Positions 1 through 7,622 of a stretch of 64,000 nt of DNA are shown one piece after another; within the stretch, counting starts at the first letter, position 1; every line of letters starts with the position of its first letter. The notes under the pieces were generated by a model that had not been told where the DNA came from, made no database searches, and saw nothing but the letters and a program-made list of their open reading frames with translations. This DNA comes from Pseudomonadota bacterium. GTDB taxonomy: Bacteria; Pseudomonadota; Gammaproteobacteria; Burkholderiales; Thiobacillaceae. The position numbers were made by a program, and so were the translations under genes. The stretch lies in NCBI GenBank assembly GCA_021826065.1, contig JAKADY010000002.1, positions 1 through 64,000 on the forward strand, read 5' to 3'.

Positions 1-123
1 CTCGATCCCCGCCCGGTCGAGCCACTGGGAGCCCTCCAGCTCTTCCAGGTAGGCGAGGGTGGGGCGGCGCATGATCGCCTCGTGCAGGGGATAGACCAAG
101 TGCCGGGCCAGGAAAGCATGCAT
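1..123 (-). CDS. Phenylacetate-CoA ligase-like (CapK-type) protein, N-terminal part
   Basis: Only the first 41 codons are present; the gene runs off the left edge. The translation starts MHAFLARHLVYPLHE and continues with RRPTLAYLEELEGSQW, which resembles the N-terminus of CapK-like members of the adenylate-forming phenylacetate-CoA ligase family found in capsule and exopolysaccharide clusters. No catalytic motif is in view. The ATG overlaps the stop of the upstream sulfotransferase (TGATG), so the two are translationally coupled. Assignment rests on the short N-terminus plus polysaccharide context and is tentative. Confidence 0.55.
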   Translation of the reverse strand, partial: MHAFLARHLVYPLHEAIMRRPTLAYLEELEGSQWLDRAGIE

Positions 124-964
124 CACAGTGCCTCCAGGACCATGAAACGCGCCATCAGGCCGGCGCAGGCCGCCTCCACCTCGGGCAGCAGGGTGGGCGG
201 TGGGGTCTTGCGCACGGAGCCGGCATGGATATAGCGGGTCATCCAGGGGCCGCAACCGGGTAGCCCCAGGAATCGGCACAGGCTGCCCAGTTTCGCCTCG
301 GGTGCGCCGACCCAGTCCTCATAGCGCAGCAGGGCAACGCGTGGATCCCGATCCAAGGCCTGCTCGAAGAACAGGACATTGCGGTAGTACCACATCATCG
401 CTGGCCATCCGCCTCGGTGGGGGACAGTTCCACGACCTGTCTGAGCAGGGACTGGGTGGCATCGCTCATCCCGCGTCCGCGCCAGGCATCCGAGGCCTTG
501 TCCTGCGCCAGGCGCCGCATCTGGGGCACGAAGTTGTCGAAGGAGCGCACCGCGGAGTAGGTGCTGTCGTGGTAATGGCGTACGATCCACACCGCCCGGG
601 CGGGCTCGAATCGGTCCATCAGAGACCCGATCCGGTCCAGTTCGCACAGGGATTTGATGACGAAGAAGGGGGCGGGGGAGGAGCGGGCCAGTGCCTCGAT
701 CACCTGAGGCACTCGCATCTCGTAGAGCGGGGTGAAGGCCCGGCGGTCGGTCTCGTGATAAACATCGGTATAGGGGCTCCACTCCAAGACCTCCATGAGC
801 ATGTTAGTGCCGGAGCGCTGCATACCGGCCACGAACACGTGGACGCGCGGCAGGCCCCGGCCGAATCTCTGGCGCAGGTGCTTGTAGCCTCGGAACAGGC
901 GCCGCTCAAGCCGTTCCCGCAGACAGCGCCGGTCATGGCCCGTGTGGGGGGTGGGCAGGCTCAT
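123..964 (-). pseudogene. Sulfotransferase family protein, split by a one-base frameshift
   Basis: Two overlapping frames together make a sulfotransferase of about 283 aa. The N-terminal frame (395-964, 189 aa) carries the PAPS 5'-phosphosulfate loop AGMQRSGTNML near residue 47 and the 3'-phosphate region IVRHYHDSTYS. It stops at a TGA at 395-397. The C-terminal frame (123 to about 407) resumes with MMWYYRNVLFFEQ and contains RVALLRYEDWVG, the conserved late motif of the family. The sequence at the junction reads CGATGATG, so the first stop overlaps a possible restart codon. A real mutation, sequencing error or reinitiation cannot be separated from sequence alone. The start overlaps the upstream glycosyltransferase stop (ATGA). 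Likely role: sulfation of a secreted polysaccharide. Confidence 0.7.
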
Positions 965-2157
965 GACCGGGTCGCCTCGCGAAAAACCTGCAACAGCCTG
1001 GTCACCCGCCCTTCCCAGTCGTTCTCGCGCGCATAGTCCAGGATGGCCTGCCGGTCCCAGTCCTGGTTGAGTGCCTCATCCAGGTCATCGCACAAGGCGG
1101 CCTGATCACCGAAGGGCACGATGCGGCCGAGCCGGGCGTCGGCCACCACCTCGCGGTTGCCCCCCACGTCGGTTGCCACCACCGGCAGCCCGCAGGCCAT
1201 GGCCTCCAGTATCACGTTCGCCCACCCTTCATTTAGTGTCGCCAGGACGAAGACATCGGCGGCGGAGAGCGGCCACTTGAGTTCATCGGGCGGGATGGGC
1301 CCCAGGAAGTGCACCCGCTCGTTCAGGCCGAGGCTTGCGACCTGCGCCCGCAGCGCCGCTTCCATGTTGCCCTCGGGGCTTGCCCCGCCGACGACCAGAT
1401 AGTGCAGGTTCGGATGTCGGACCAGCAGGGCCGGAATGCAGTCGATGACGCGGTGGAAGCCCTTGCGCTCCACCAGGGCGCCCACGGTGATCAAGACCTT
1501 GGCGTCAGCAGGCAGACCGAGACGGGCACGCGCAGCGGCGCGATCGACGGGCTGGAATTTCTGGGTGTCCACACCATTGCCGACCACGACGCCTTTCTCC
1601 TCAGGCATGCCCAGCTCCAACGCCAGGCGCCTCAACGAATCGGCAACCGCGATAACGCGGTCCGCCACACGCACCACGGTCTGCAGCCGGCGCCGAAGGC
1701 GCGGGTTGCGGCTGTGCGGGACCTCGGTGCCGCGCAGGGTGACGGTCACGGGCAGCTTGAGCCAGCGGCCGAGCAGCACGGCGGCATAGCCGTCCGGGTA
1801 GGCGAAATGGGCGTCGATCAGGTTGTGGCCCGATCGTTTCAGGCGGCGAAGGGTGAAATAACTGCTCAAGGCCATGGACAGACCATCGAGGCAGCGCAGG
1901 ATACCGGGCAGGGCGAGAAAGCGGGGGAAGAGCACGGTCACACCGTTTTGCTGCTCGATTCGCCCCGGCATGGGGCGGTAGTGGGGGCGAAAGATGCGTA
2001 TAAAGCCTTGGCCAGGAAACCAGGGCTTAGGCGAGACCACGGTAAGCGGCAGACGTTGAGCCACCCGTGCCATGCGCTCGCGGATGAAAAGCCCGGCATT
2101 GGGCTGGGCACGGTTCGGGTAGAGGCTGGAAAAGACCACCAGGCGGGGGTGTGACAT
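961..2157 (-). CDS. Group 1 (GT4-type) glycosyltransferase
   Basis: A 398-aa protein starting MSHPRLVVFSSLYPN at 2157. Longer in-frame starts run into the preceding aminotransferase tail and are rejected. The N-terminal half has the GT-B acceptor fold signature (NAGLFIRERM, then DAHFAYPDGYAAVLLG). The C-terminal half has the retaining-enzyme donor motif EGWANVILEAMACGLPVVA followed by TDVGGNREVV. It is expected to transfer a sugar from a nucleotide sugar to a growing polysaccharide or lipid-linked oligosaccharide on the cytoplasmic face. It lies in a minus-strand run of overlapping genes with the sulfotransferase and the CapK-like ligase; its stop overlaps the sulfotransferase start by 4 bp. 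The acceptor and sugar cannot be told from sequence. Confidence 0.88.
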   Translation of the reverse strand: MSHPRLVVFSSLYPNRAQPNAGLFIRERMARVAQRLPLTVVSPKPWFPGQGFIRIFRPHYRPMPGRIEQQNGVTVLFPRFLALPGILRCLDGLSMALSSYFTLRRLKRSGHNLIDAHFAYPDGYAAVLLGRWLKLPVTVTLRGTEVPHSRNPRLRRRLQTVVRVADRVIAVADSLRRLALELGMPEEKGVVVGNGVDTQKFQPVDRAAARARLGLPADAKVLITVGALVERKGFHRVIDCIPALLVRHPNLHYLVVGGASPEGNMEAALRAQVASLGLNERVHFLGPIPPDELKWPLSAADVFVLATLNEGWANVILEAMACGLPVVATDVGGNREVVADARLGRIVPFGDQAALCDDLDEALNQDWDRQAILDYARENDWEGRVTRLLQVFREATRS

Positions 2158-2158
2158 C

Positions 2159-2294
2159 TCACCGCAGCGCCGCCATGGGCTGTTCGATGACGCGGCTTTG
2201 CTGCGACTCCAGCCCGAGCCACAGCGGCAGGCGCACAAGCGGGTAGGACATCTCCTCAGTCACCTTCAATTCGTCATGAGTCTGCTCACAAACA
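2159..2294 (-). pseudogene. C-terminal fragment of a DegT/DnrJ/EryC1 (WecE-like) aminotransferase
   Basis: Reading the minus strand from the insertion-sequence boundary gives a tail ending EVTEEMSYPLVRLPLW then LGLESQQSRVIE and a stop at 2159-2161. The pattern VTE-x(6)-LVRLPLW-x-GL is the usual C-terminus of PLP-dependent sugar aminotransferases of this family. The rest of the gene is absent: the frame is cut at about 2294 by the insertion element, and the sequence beyond the element (after 3391) shows no matching aminotransferase frame. The insertion, perhaps with an adjacent deletion, has therefore truncated the gene. Confidence 0.7.
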
Positions 2295-3386
2295 TGCATA
2301 AGTTCAGAAACCTTTGGCACTCCTTCGGTGAAGGAGGAGTGTCATGCAGGTCCAGCGGATCGGATACGGTATCCGGGGGTTCTACCGGATAGCGCACTTG
2401 GGGCATCTTTGGGAGATGACCCCCAAAGACGCCCAACGACGACTCGAGATCCTGCGCTTTTGGGACAAGCACGGGCTGGCGGCCACCCAGGATGCCTTTG
2501 GTGTGTCACGCCGCACCCTGTACCGCTGGAAGGCCGCCTTGCGCGCAAGCGGCGGCAATCCGGCGGCCTTGGCCGCGAAGTCCTGTGCACCGAAGCGCAA
2601 GCGTACACCGAAGACCGATCCGAGGCTGGTGGCCGAGATCCGGCGGTTGCGCACCCTTGTTGACCCCAATCTCGGCAAGGACAAGCTCCACGTTCTTCTT
2701 GCTCCGTGGTGCGAAGCCCAAGGCATCCCCTTGCCCTCGGCCTCCACCCTCGGCCGCATCAAAAGCCCGCGCCCCGGACAAGATGCGTCATGCGCCCACC
2801 CGCCTCGACAGCAAAGGCCGCATAAGGCCTATCCGGCGCCAGAGCAAGCCGCGTAAGCCCAAAGGCGTGCATACCCAACCCCTTGAATGCCTGGCCACCG
2901 ATACCATCGAGCGTATCCGCGACGGCCTCAGGCGCTACCTGGTGACCTTCATTGACCCGACCAGCCGTCTGGCCTTTGCGTTGGCCGTGCAAAGCCAAGA
3001 GCAGCCGCCACACCCAAGCGGCGCTTCGCGCGACCCTGAGCCTGCTGCCCAAACCCCCGCAAATCCTGCTCTCTGACAATGGCAGCGAGTTCGAGGCAGA
3101 CTTTGCCCGAACCTTGCAAGAACGCGGCATCGCGCGCTGGTATACCTACCCCAAGTCGCCCCGGATGAACGCCCACCTCGAACGCTTCAACCGCACCCTC
3201 CAGGAGTCCTTCGTCGACTTCCACGAAGATCTCCTCTTTACCGACCTGTCCGCCTTCAACCAAAAACTCGCCGATTGGCTCGTCTTCTACAACACCCAGC
3301 GCCCACACCATGCCCTCAAAGATCAGTCTCCTCTACAATTCCTCCTTACCCAGCAACCCGAGTGCCAAAGGTACTGGACTCATACA
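2295..3386 (+). mobile_element. Insertion sequence, DDE transposase type (IS481-like), about 1.09 kb
   Basis: Imperfect terminal inverted repeats lie at 2295-2322 and 3360-3386 and share the perfect core CCTTTGGCACTC. A 5-bp direct repeat AAACA flanks the element on both sides (2290-2294 and 3387-3391) and looks like a target-site duplication. A single transposase gene, now broken, fills the interior. The element interrupts the 3' end of a sugar aminotransferase gene. The 260 bp after it (3392-3651) holds a short hairpin (CCAGCCGGGGCTGG near 3395) and no gene I can support. The family label is from the domain layout (N-terminal HTH then rve core) and is not a database match. Confidence 0.75.
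2344..3386 (+). pseudogene. IS transposase, broken by two frameshifts
   Basis: The gene starts at ATG 2344 behind a GGAGG. Frame one (2344 to about 2780) gives an N-terminal helix-turn-helix (DAFGVSRRTLYRWKAALR). Frame two (about 2780-3000) gives LECLATDTIERI, whose Asp is the probable first catalytic D, then YLVTFIDPTSRLAFALAV. Frame three (about 3000-3386) gives ILLSDNGSEFEADF (second D), SPRMNAHLERFNRTLQE (catalytic E) and the tail NTQRPHHALKDQSPLQFLL ending near YWTHT. Joined, the three pieces make a complete DDE integrase-core transposase of about 345 aa. As it stands the gene cannot make an intact protein unless frameshifting occurs. The third frame runs through the right terminal repeat without a stop. 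Confidence 0.78.
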
Positions 3387-3651
3387 AAACATGGCCAGCC
3401 GGGGCTGGTTTATGTAAATTACTCCCTGTGCGGTCGTTCTGGCATTTTTAAGCTTGAAGCAAACGCCATGCCCGTTCCTATTCCGGCCTCAGCCCGGCGG
3501 GTCAAGGTGGCCGGGAGGAATCCTCGCGCACCCGGTCATGGCCATATGCCTATTATCGACACTCTTGATGAAGAGTTGACGAATTTTTGTCGGGCCAGGC
3601 GTGCCGGTATGCTTCTTCCGGGGGTCGATCGACTGCACCTTTCAACCGGGC

Positions 3652-4032
3652 TCAGGGAGTTGCCATCGGCGGGCGCTCGGCCAGCCGGCGTGCCTCTCGC
3701 CACAGCCTGCGGTAGAAAGGCTGATCGCGGGTGGCTTCGACCTCCGCGGGGGTCAGCACGAGGAGGTCCACGGGGGCGGGGATGCGGTCGATCAGGTCCC
3801 TGTAATCCAACAGTCTATCCATCAGCCGCGGCCTCGCCGAACTGACGACGAGCAGCAGATCCACATCGCTGCGCGCGCCATAGTCGCCGCGGGCGCGCGA
3901 GCCGAACAGCCAGACGCCCAGCACCTCGGGGTGATCTTTGAGGGCGGCTTGTGCCGCCTCCATGAGGGCCTGATCCAGCCGGCGGTTATAGGCCGAGACG
4001 TCCGCGTACGAATTCCAGGACACGGCTGGCAT
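3652..4032 (-). CDS. MNT-type nucleotidyltransferase (antitoxin of an HEPN/MNT pair)
   Basis: A 126-aa minimal nucleotidyltransferase domain. The DNA polymerase beta signature is clear: GSRARGDYGARSDVD fits GS-x10-DxD, and a third acidic residue sits in PVDLLVLT. In described HEPN/MNT systems this protein neutralises its HEPN partner by AMPylating it or binding it. The HEPN gene lies directly upstream and overlaps it by 47 bp. I chose ATG 4032 (MPAVSWNSYADVS); an in-frame ATG at 4074 would add 14 residues that look unlike the family. The pair sits in an accessory stretch between an IS and a foldback repeat. Confidence 0.8.
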   Translation of the reverse strand: MPAVSWNSYADVSAYNRRLDQALMEAAQAALKDHPEVLGVWLFGSRARGDYGARSDVDLLLVVSSARPRLMDRLLDYRDLIDRIPAPVDLLVLTPAEVEATRDQPFYRRLWREARRLAERPPMATP

Positions 4033-4378
4033 GGTCGATGGCCTCGATGGCGTCTTTGTGCAAAAAATAGTCACCCGGTGCGCCCTGAGCGAAGCCGTTG
4101 GGGTAACGGGTGATGATGTAATAGCGGTCGAGCATCAAACCGGACTCGCGGATGTCGGGTGGGACCGTATCCTGCGGCGGCAGCGAGGCGAGCAGTTGGC
4201 TGACGCTGTGTCCCCAGCCTTCCAGCCCGCGCCGGAGCAAAAGCGCTTTGACAGCCTTTTCGGCGGCCTGCTGCGCGGCGAAGCAGGCCCATTCATGGTC
4301 CTGGTCGTCCAGGGCGTTACGGGCGTGCCGCAGGTCGCGCTCGGCCTGCGCAAACCAGTCGCGAGATCGTTCGGTCAT
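3986..4378 (-). CDS. HEPN domain protein (putative RNase toxin of an HEPN/MNT pair)
   Basis: A 130-aa all-helical protein that fits the HEPN domain: SRDWFAQAERDLRHARNAL at the N-terminus, then CFAAQQAAEKAVKALLL, then RYYIITRYPNGF. An R-x6-H pair (R50 to H57, RGLEGWGH) is compatible with the R-x(4-6)-H catalytic motif of HEPN RNases, although I cannot prove it is the active one. It is first in a two-gene operon with the overlapping nucleotidyltransferase downstream. Such pairs act as toxin-antitoxin or defence modules; members without RNase activity also exist. Start ATG 4378 begins MTERSRDWF. Confidence 0.8.
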   Translation of the reverse strand: MTERSRDWFAQAERDLRHARNALDDQDHEWACFAAQQAAEKAVKALLLRRGLEGWGHSVSQLLASLPPQDTVPPDIRESGLMLDRYYIITRYPNGFAQGAPGDYFLHKDAIEAIDHASRVLEFVRGRLGL

Positions 4379-4451
4379 GTGCGCGGTTGCCTAGAGAGAG
4401 GCCCCGTTGGCTGATCAGAATACAGGATAGCAGAGGCCGTTCGATCGCTTT

Positions 4452-4660
4452 AACCCGGATTTTCCATTGGAACGCGGAAGTATGGCGCAGCCGAGGGCGA
4501 ACAGATTTGCGCACGGGTGACGAGGCCATAGCCCAAGCCTAGGGCGAGGAGCACGGGCGCAAAGATGCCGCACGCAGGCCGCAAGACCGCGCGTAGGCCA
4601 AGCGCCAGGCTGTCCTCTCCTCCGGCGCAAGATAGGCCGGTCCAATGGAAAATCCGGGTT
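4452..4660. repeat. 209-bp foldback element with perfect 20-bp inverted ends
   Basis: The 20 bases at 4452-4471 and their exact reverse complement at 4641-4660 bound a 169-bp interior. There is no obvious target duplication outside. The interior has no gene I can support; a short minus-strand frame starting in the right arm (MNPDFPLDRPI) resembles no family I recognise. It occupies most of the 347-bp gap between the HEPN gene and the coiled-coil gene. It could be a MITE-like element or the remnant of a larger transposon. Confidence 0.65.
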
Positions 4661-4725
4661 CAATGGATGGCCGCGCGCATTCCGCCGGGTTAGCGGCTAT
4701 CATCCGAATATGCAAGGAGATCGCC

Positions 4726-5550
4726 ATGGGTAACACTACCGAACGCGTCGACCGTCTCGAAGAGGCGCTGATGAAGCTCGCCTACGCTCAGTTCAACACT
4801 GAGATGGAGATCCGCGAACTCAAGGGCGAGATGCTGGCGTTCAAGAACGAGATGGCCGACTTCAAGAACGAGATGGCCGAGTTCAAGAACGAGATGGCCG
4901 ACTTCAAGAACGAGATGCTGGCGTTCAAGGATGAGATGGCCGAGTTCAAGAACGAGATGTTGGCGTTCAAGGATGAGATGGCCGACTTCAAGAACGAGAT
5001 GCTCGCGTTCAAGGATGAGATGGTCGAGTTCAAGGATGAGATGCGCGTGTTCAAAGATGAAATGGCCCAGTTCAAGGATGAGGTGCGCCGCGATCAACGC
5101 GCGATGAACAAGCGCTGGGGCGAGATCTCCAACAAGATGGGGACCATCGTCGAGGACATCATCTACCCTTCGGTTCGCCGCATCGCCCGTGAGCACTTCG
5201 GCGCGCCTGAGGACATGGAGTTCGAGGGGCAGCGTATTAAACGCATGCGATTGGTGGGCGACCAGCGCGAATTCGACGGCGTCTTCGCCTGGCCTGGGCA
5301 TGTGCTGCTGCTGGAGGCCAAGGCGACGGTGCGGCCGGAGTACCTTGAGGCATTCGATCGCTTCGTGCAGGAGGGGGCCTTTTTTGCCTATTTCCCGGAG
5401 TACGCCGGCCGTCGCCTCATTCCCGTCTTCTCCGCCCTGGCCCTCTCAGAAGACGAGATCGCGTGGTTGACTCAGCATCGTCTGTACGCCGTGGCCATGG
5501 GCGAGGATGCCATGGAGCTGCTGAACGGCGAGGCGGTCGAGGCAGCGTGA
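4726..5550 (+). CDS. Coiled-coil protein with a PD-(D/E)XK nuclease-like C-terminal domain (DUF3782-like)
   Basis: A 274-aa soluble protein started at ATG 4726, eight bases after AAGGAG; the longer frame upstream runs into the foldback repeat. Residues 1-38 are helical. Residues 39-127 are thirteen near-perfect heptads of the form FK(N/D)EMxx, a continuous charged coiled coil. Residues 128-274 form a globular domain with GTIVEDIIYPSV, then D191 in REFDGVF and E204-A-K206 in LLLEAKAT, matching the D...ExK core of PD-(D/E)XK folds. Such proteins with a variable coiled coil and a nuclease-like fold are common in Chromatiales and cyanobacteria; their function is not established. No partner gene is evident. 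The heptad number should vary between strains. Confidence 0.72.
   Translation: MGNTTERVDRLEEALMKLAYAQFNTEMEIRELKGEMLAFKNEMADFKNEMAEFKNEMADFKNEMLAFKDEMAEFKNEMLAFKDEMADFKNEMLAFKDEMVEFKDEMRVFKDEMAQFKDEVRRDQRAMNKRWGEISNKMGTIVEDIIYPSVRRIAREHFGAPEDMEFEGQRIKRMRLVGDQREFDGVFAWPGHVLLLEAKATVRPEYLEAFDRFVQEGAFFAYFPEYAGRRLIPVFSALALSEDEIAWLTQHRLYAVAMGEDAMELLNGEAVEAA
4840..5104 (+). repeat. In-frame 21-bp minisatellite encoding heptads
   Basis: About 12-13 tandem copies of a 21-bp unit related to TTCAAGRAYGAGATG plus two variable codons. Most substitutions are AAC/GAT (Asn/Asp) at heptad position 3 and changes in the last two codons. Because the unit is a multiple of three, copy-number changes preserve the reading frame and lengthen or shorten the coiled coil by one heptad. 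Confidence 0.9.
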
Positions 5551-5551
5551 T

Positions 5552-5628
5552 CGGCGGCAAGGGATTGCCGCCCTACGGATGGTGCGGCCCGCTGCCGGCG
5601 CGCGTAGGGCGGGAATCCTTTCCCGCCG
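5552..5628. repeat. REPIN-like palindrome pair, copy 1
   Basis: Two REP-like hairpins in inverted orientation. The first is GGCGGCAAGGGATTGCCGCC (8-bp perfect stem). The second, near 5609-5628, is GGCGGGAATCCTTTCCCGCC. The reverse complement of the second matches the first at about 22 of 26 positions including the flanking CCCTACG, which is the arrangement of a REPIN. It begins one base after the stop of the coiled-coil gene and may serve as an mRNA 3' end structure. The 450-bp gap 5551-6000 consists mainly of this unit, its copy, and fragments of it. Confidence 0.75.
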
Positions 5629-5717
5629 CTCTTTGACTTGCCTAGCTCATGAACGGCTGGCCACGGGTGAGGATGCGATGACGCCCATGAACGGTGAAGT
5701 GGTCAAGGCGGCATGAT

Positions 5718-5794
5718 CGGCGGCAAGGGATTGCCGCCCTACGGATGGTGCGGCCCGCTGCCGGCGCGCGTAGGGCGGGAAACCTTTCCCGCCG
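5718..5794. repeat. REPIN-like palindrome pair, copy 2 (166 bp after copy 1)
   Basis: Nearly identical to copy 1, at an exact offset of 166 bp. The similarity continues to the left into a degraded copy of the last codons of the coiled-coil gene (GAGGATGCGATG ... GTCAAGGCGGCATGA at about 5668-5716) and to the right through CTTTGACTTGCCTAGCTCATGAACGGC. The repeat is therefore a tandem duplication of the gene 3' end plus its downstream REPIN. A single half unit follows at 5821-5843 and a shorter piece at about 5870-5893. Confidence 0.75.
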
Positions 5795-6000
5795 CTCTTT
5801 GACTTGCCTAGCTCATGAACGGCGGCAAGGGATTGCCGCCCTACAAGCGATGCGTCGTACCGCCGGTACCAAGGGATTGCCGCCCGGCGGCCGAGATCGT
5901 ATCTTTGCTGGATGATCATGGGGTGTGCTGCATTTCCGTGCGTCTATTCGCATCGGACGACCTCATCGATCGTCAGACATCCCTCAACCCTGGGCTTTCC

Positions 6001-7083
6001 ATGCAAACCCTGACCGTCGCGCTCGGCGAGCGCAGCTACCCCATTCACATCGGCCCCGGACTGCTCCGACAGGCCGGGCTGATCACTCCACACCTGACGC
6101 AGCTGCGTGTCGCGGTGGTGACCAACACGACGGTCGGGCCGCTATACCTGAAGACCCTGGCGGATGCCCTGCAGGCGGCCGGAATCGAGGTCATCCCCAT
6201 CACCCTGCCTGACGGCGAGCAATACAAGAATTGGGAGACCCTGAATCAGATCTTCGACGCCCTGCTGACGCACCGCGCCGAGCGCAAGACGACCCTGATC
6301 GCCCTAGGCGGCGGTGTGATCGGCGACCTGACCGGTTTTGCTGCCGCCTGCTACCAGCGCGGGGTGCCCTTCATCCAGGTGCCCACCACCCTGCTCGCGC
6401 AGGTGGACTCCTCGGTGGGGGGCAAGACCGGCATCAATCATCCACTCGGCAAAAACATGATCGGGGCCTTCTATCAGCCCAGGCTGGTGCTGGCCGACAC
6501 GGAGACGCTCAACACCCTGCCCGATCGGGAGCTGTCGGCCGGCCTGGCGGAGGTGATCAAGTATGGGTTGATCCGCGACCTGCCCTTCCTCACGTGGCTG
6601 GAGGCCAACATGGAGCGGCTCATGGTGCGGGATGCGCAAGCGCTCACTCACGCCATCTACCAGTCCTGCCGCAACAAGGCGGAGGTGGTGGCAGCGGACG
6701 AACGCGAAAGCGGGCAGCGGGCGCTGCTCAACCTGGGACACACCTTCGGCCATGCCATCGAGGCGGGTATGGGCTACGGCAACTGGCTGCACGGCGAGGC
6801 GGTGGCGGCGGGGACCCTGCTGGCGGCCGAGCTTTCCCGGCGCCTGGGCTATCTGACGGACGCGGACGTGGGCCGCATCGCTGCCCTGTTCGAACGGGCG
6901 CGGCTGCCGGTCAAGGCCCCGGCCCTGGGGGTGGAGACCTACCTCGCCTATATGGGGGTGGACAAGAAGGTGGAGGGCGGGCGCCTGCGCTTCGTGCTGC
7001 TCAGACGCCTGGGCGAGGCCTTCGTCACGGCAGACGTGCCGGCAGACGTCTTGCGGGCCACCCTGGTCGAGGCGACGGCTTGA
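6001..7083 (+). CDS. aroB: 3-dehydroquinate synthase
   Basis: A 360-aa protein, the usual family length, starting [18 protein letters not shown] at ATG 6001. It converts DAHP to 3-dehydroquinate in the shikimate pathway using NAD and a divalent metal. Visible signatures are the NAD-binding [19 protein letters not shown], the substrate region [18 protein letters not shown], and the metal ligands in LAEVIKYG and [12 protein letters not shown] followed by LHGEAVAAG. The in-frame extension upstream is REPIN-derived sequence and is not coding. aroK, the common neighbour, is not here. dgt, another common follower of aroB in gammaproteobacteria, is separated from it by about 1.8 kb of inserted toxin-antitoxin genes and repeats. 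Confidence 0.97.
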   Translation: MQTLTVALGERSYPIHIGPGLLRQAGLITPHLTQLRVAVVTNTTVGPLYLKTLADALQAAGIEVIPITLPDGEQYKNWETLNQIFDALLTHRAERKTTLIALGGGVIGDLTGFAAACYQRGVPFIQVPTTLLAQVDSSVGGKTGINHPLGKNMIGAFYQPRLVLADTETLNTLPDRELSAGLAEVIKYGLIRDLPFLTWLEANMERLMVRDAQALTHAIYQSCRNKAEVVAADERESGQRALLNLGHTFGHAIEAGMGYGNWLHGEAVAAGTLLAAELSRRLGYLTDADVGRIAALFERARLPVKAPALGVETYLAYMGVDKKVEGGRLRFVLLRRLGEAFVTADVPADVLRATLVEATA

Positions 7084-7251
7084 CCGAGTGGTCAGTCCCG
7101 CCCGTAGTGGATCGGATCTCGCACCTGTTGGAGGCCGTGATCGGCACGTTGTACACCTGTTTAGACCTGCATCGCTGTCCAACTGGTCAGGCTGCAACAA
7201 GGCGTGTGGGTTTTTGTCCGATACAGATGCGTTGGAATTCGAGCTACACAC

Positions 7252-7364
7252 TTAACCCGGCAACAACATTCCGTCGCTCCCGCGAAGGCCGGAGCCCAGA
7301 CACAACGCTGGATTCCGGCCTACGCCGGAATGACGATCGTGCGGTATTTGACTGCCGGATCAAT
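7252..7364 (+). repeat. 113-bp interspersed repeat, copy A
   Basis: Runs from TTAACCCGGCAACAAC through CTGGATTCCGGCCTACGCC and GGAATGACGAT to GACTGCCGGATCAAT. It is about 88 percent identical to copy B at 10966-11077. The core CTGGATTCCGGCCT...GGAATGACGAT is also inside the MITE at 8503-8612. It sits in the 314-bp gap between aroB and the DUF433 gene; nothing else was recognised in that gap. Confidence 0.8.
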
Positions 7365-7397
7365 ATATAACTCGTGATGTGCTGGTAGGAGGTTATG

Positions 7398-7622
7398 ATG
7401 GATTATCGCGATCGCATCACCATCGAGCCCGGCAAACGGGGTGGCAAACCGTGTATCAGGGGCATGCGCATCACGGTCTACGACGTCCTGGGCTATCTTG
7501 CGGCAGGCATGTCGATCGAGCAGATCCTCGATGACTTTCCCTATCTCGAAAGGGAGGACATTCAAGCCTGTCTGGCGTATGCGGCCGACCGTGAGCGCCA
7601 TCAGTTCAGCCTCGCGGCATGA
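7398..7622 (+). CDS. DUF433 family antitoxin
   Basis: A 74-aa protein of the DUF433 winged-helix family: ITIEPGKRGGKPCIRGMRITVYDVLGYLAAG then EQILDDFPYLEREDIQACLAYAA. DUF433 proteins are generally found directly before DUF5615 PIN-like toxins, as here. I chose ATG 7398, five bases after AGGAGG (7387-7392); the ATG at 7395 is too close to it. The last codon overlaps the start of the next gene (ATGA). The gene lies in a segment bounded by aroB and a relic copy of the aroB 3' end. Confidence 0.88.
   Translation: MDYRDRITIEPGKRGGKPCIRGMRITVYDVLGYLAAGMSIEQILDDFPYLEREDIQACLAYAADRERHQFSLAA

Noticed and set aside
3392-3651. Possible continuation of the aminotransferase or a short gene right of the IS
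   Set aside because: Neither strand gives aminotransferase-like sequence; only a short hairpin and unspecific DNA were seen.
4840-5104. Possible CRISPR-like array
   Set aside because: The 21-bp units are contiguous, have no unique spacers and encode a perfect heptad pattern.
6231-7370. Plus-strand frame overlapping aroB
   Set aside because: Off-frame reading of aroB with Gly/Arg/Pro-rich composition.
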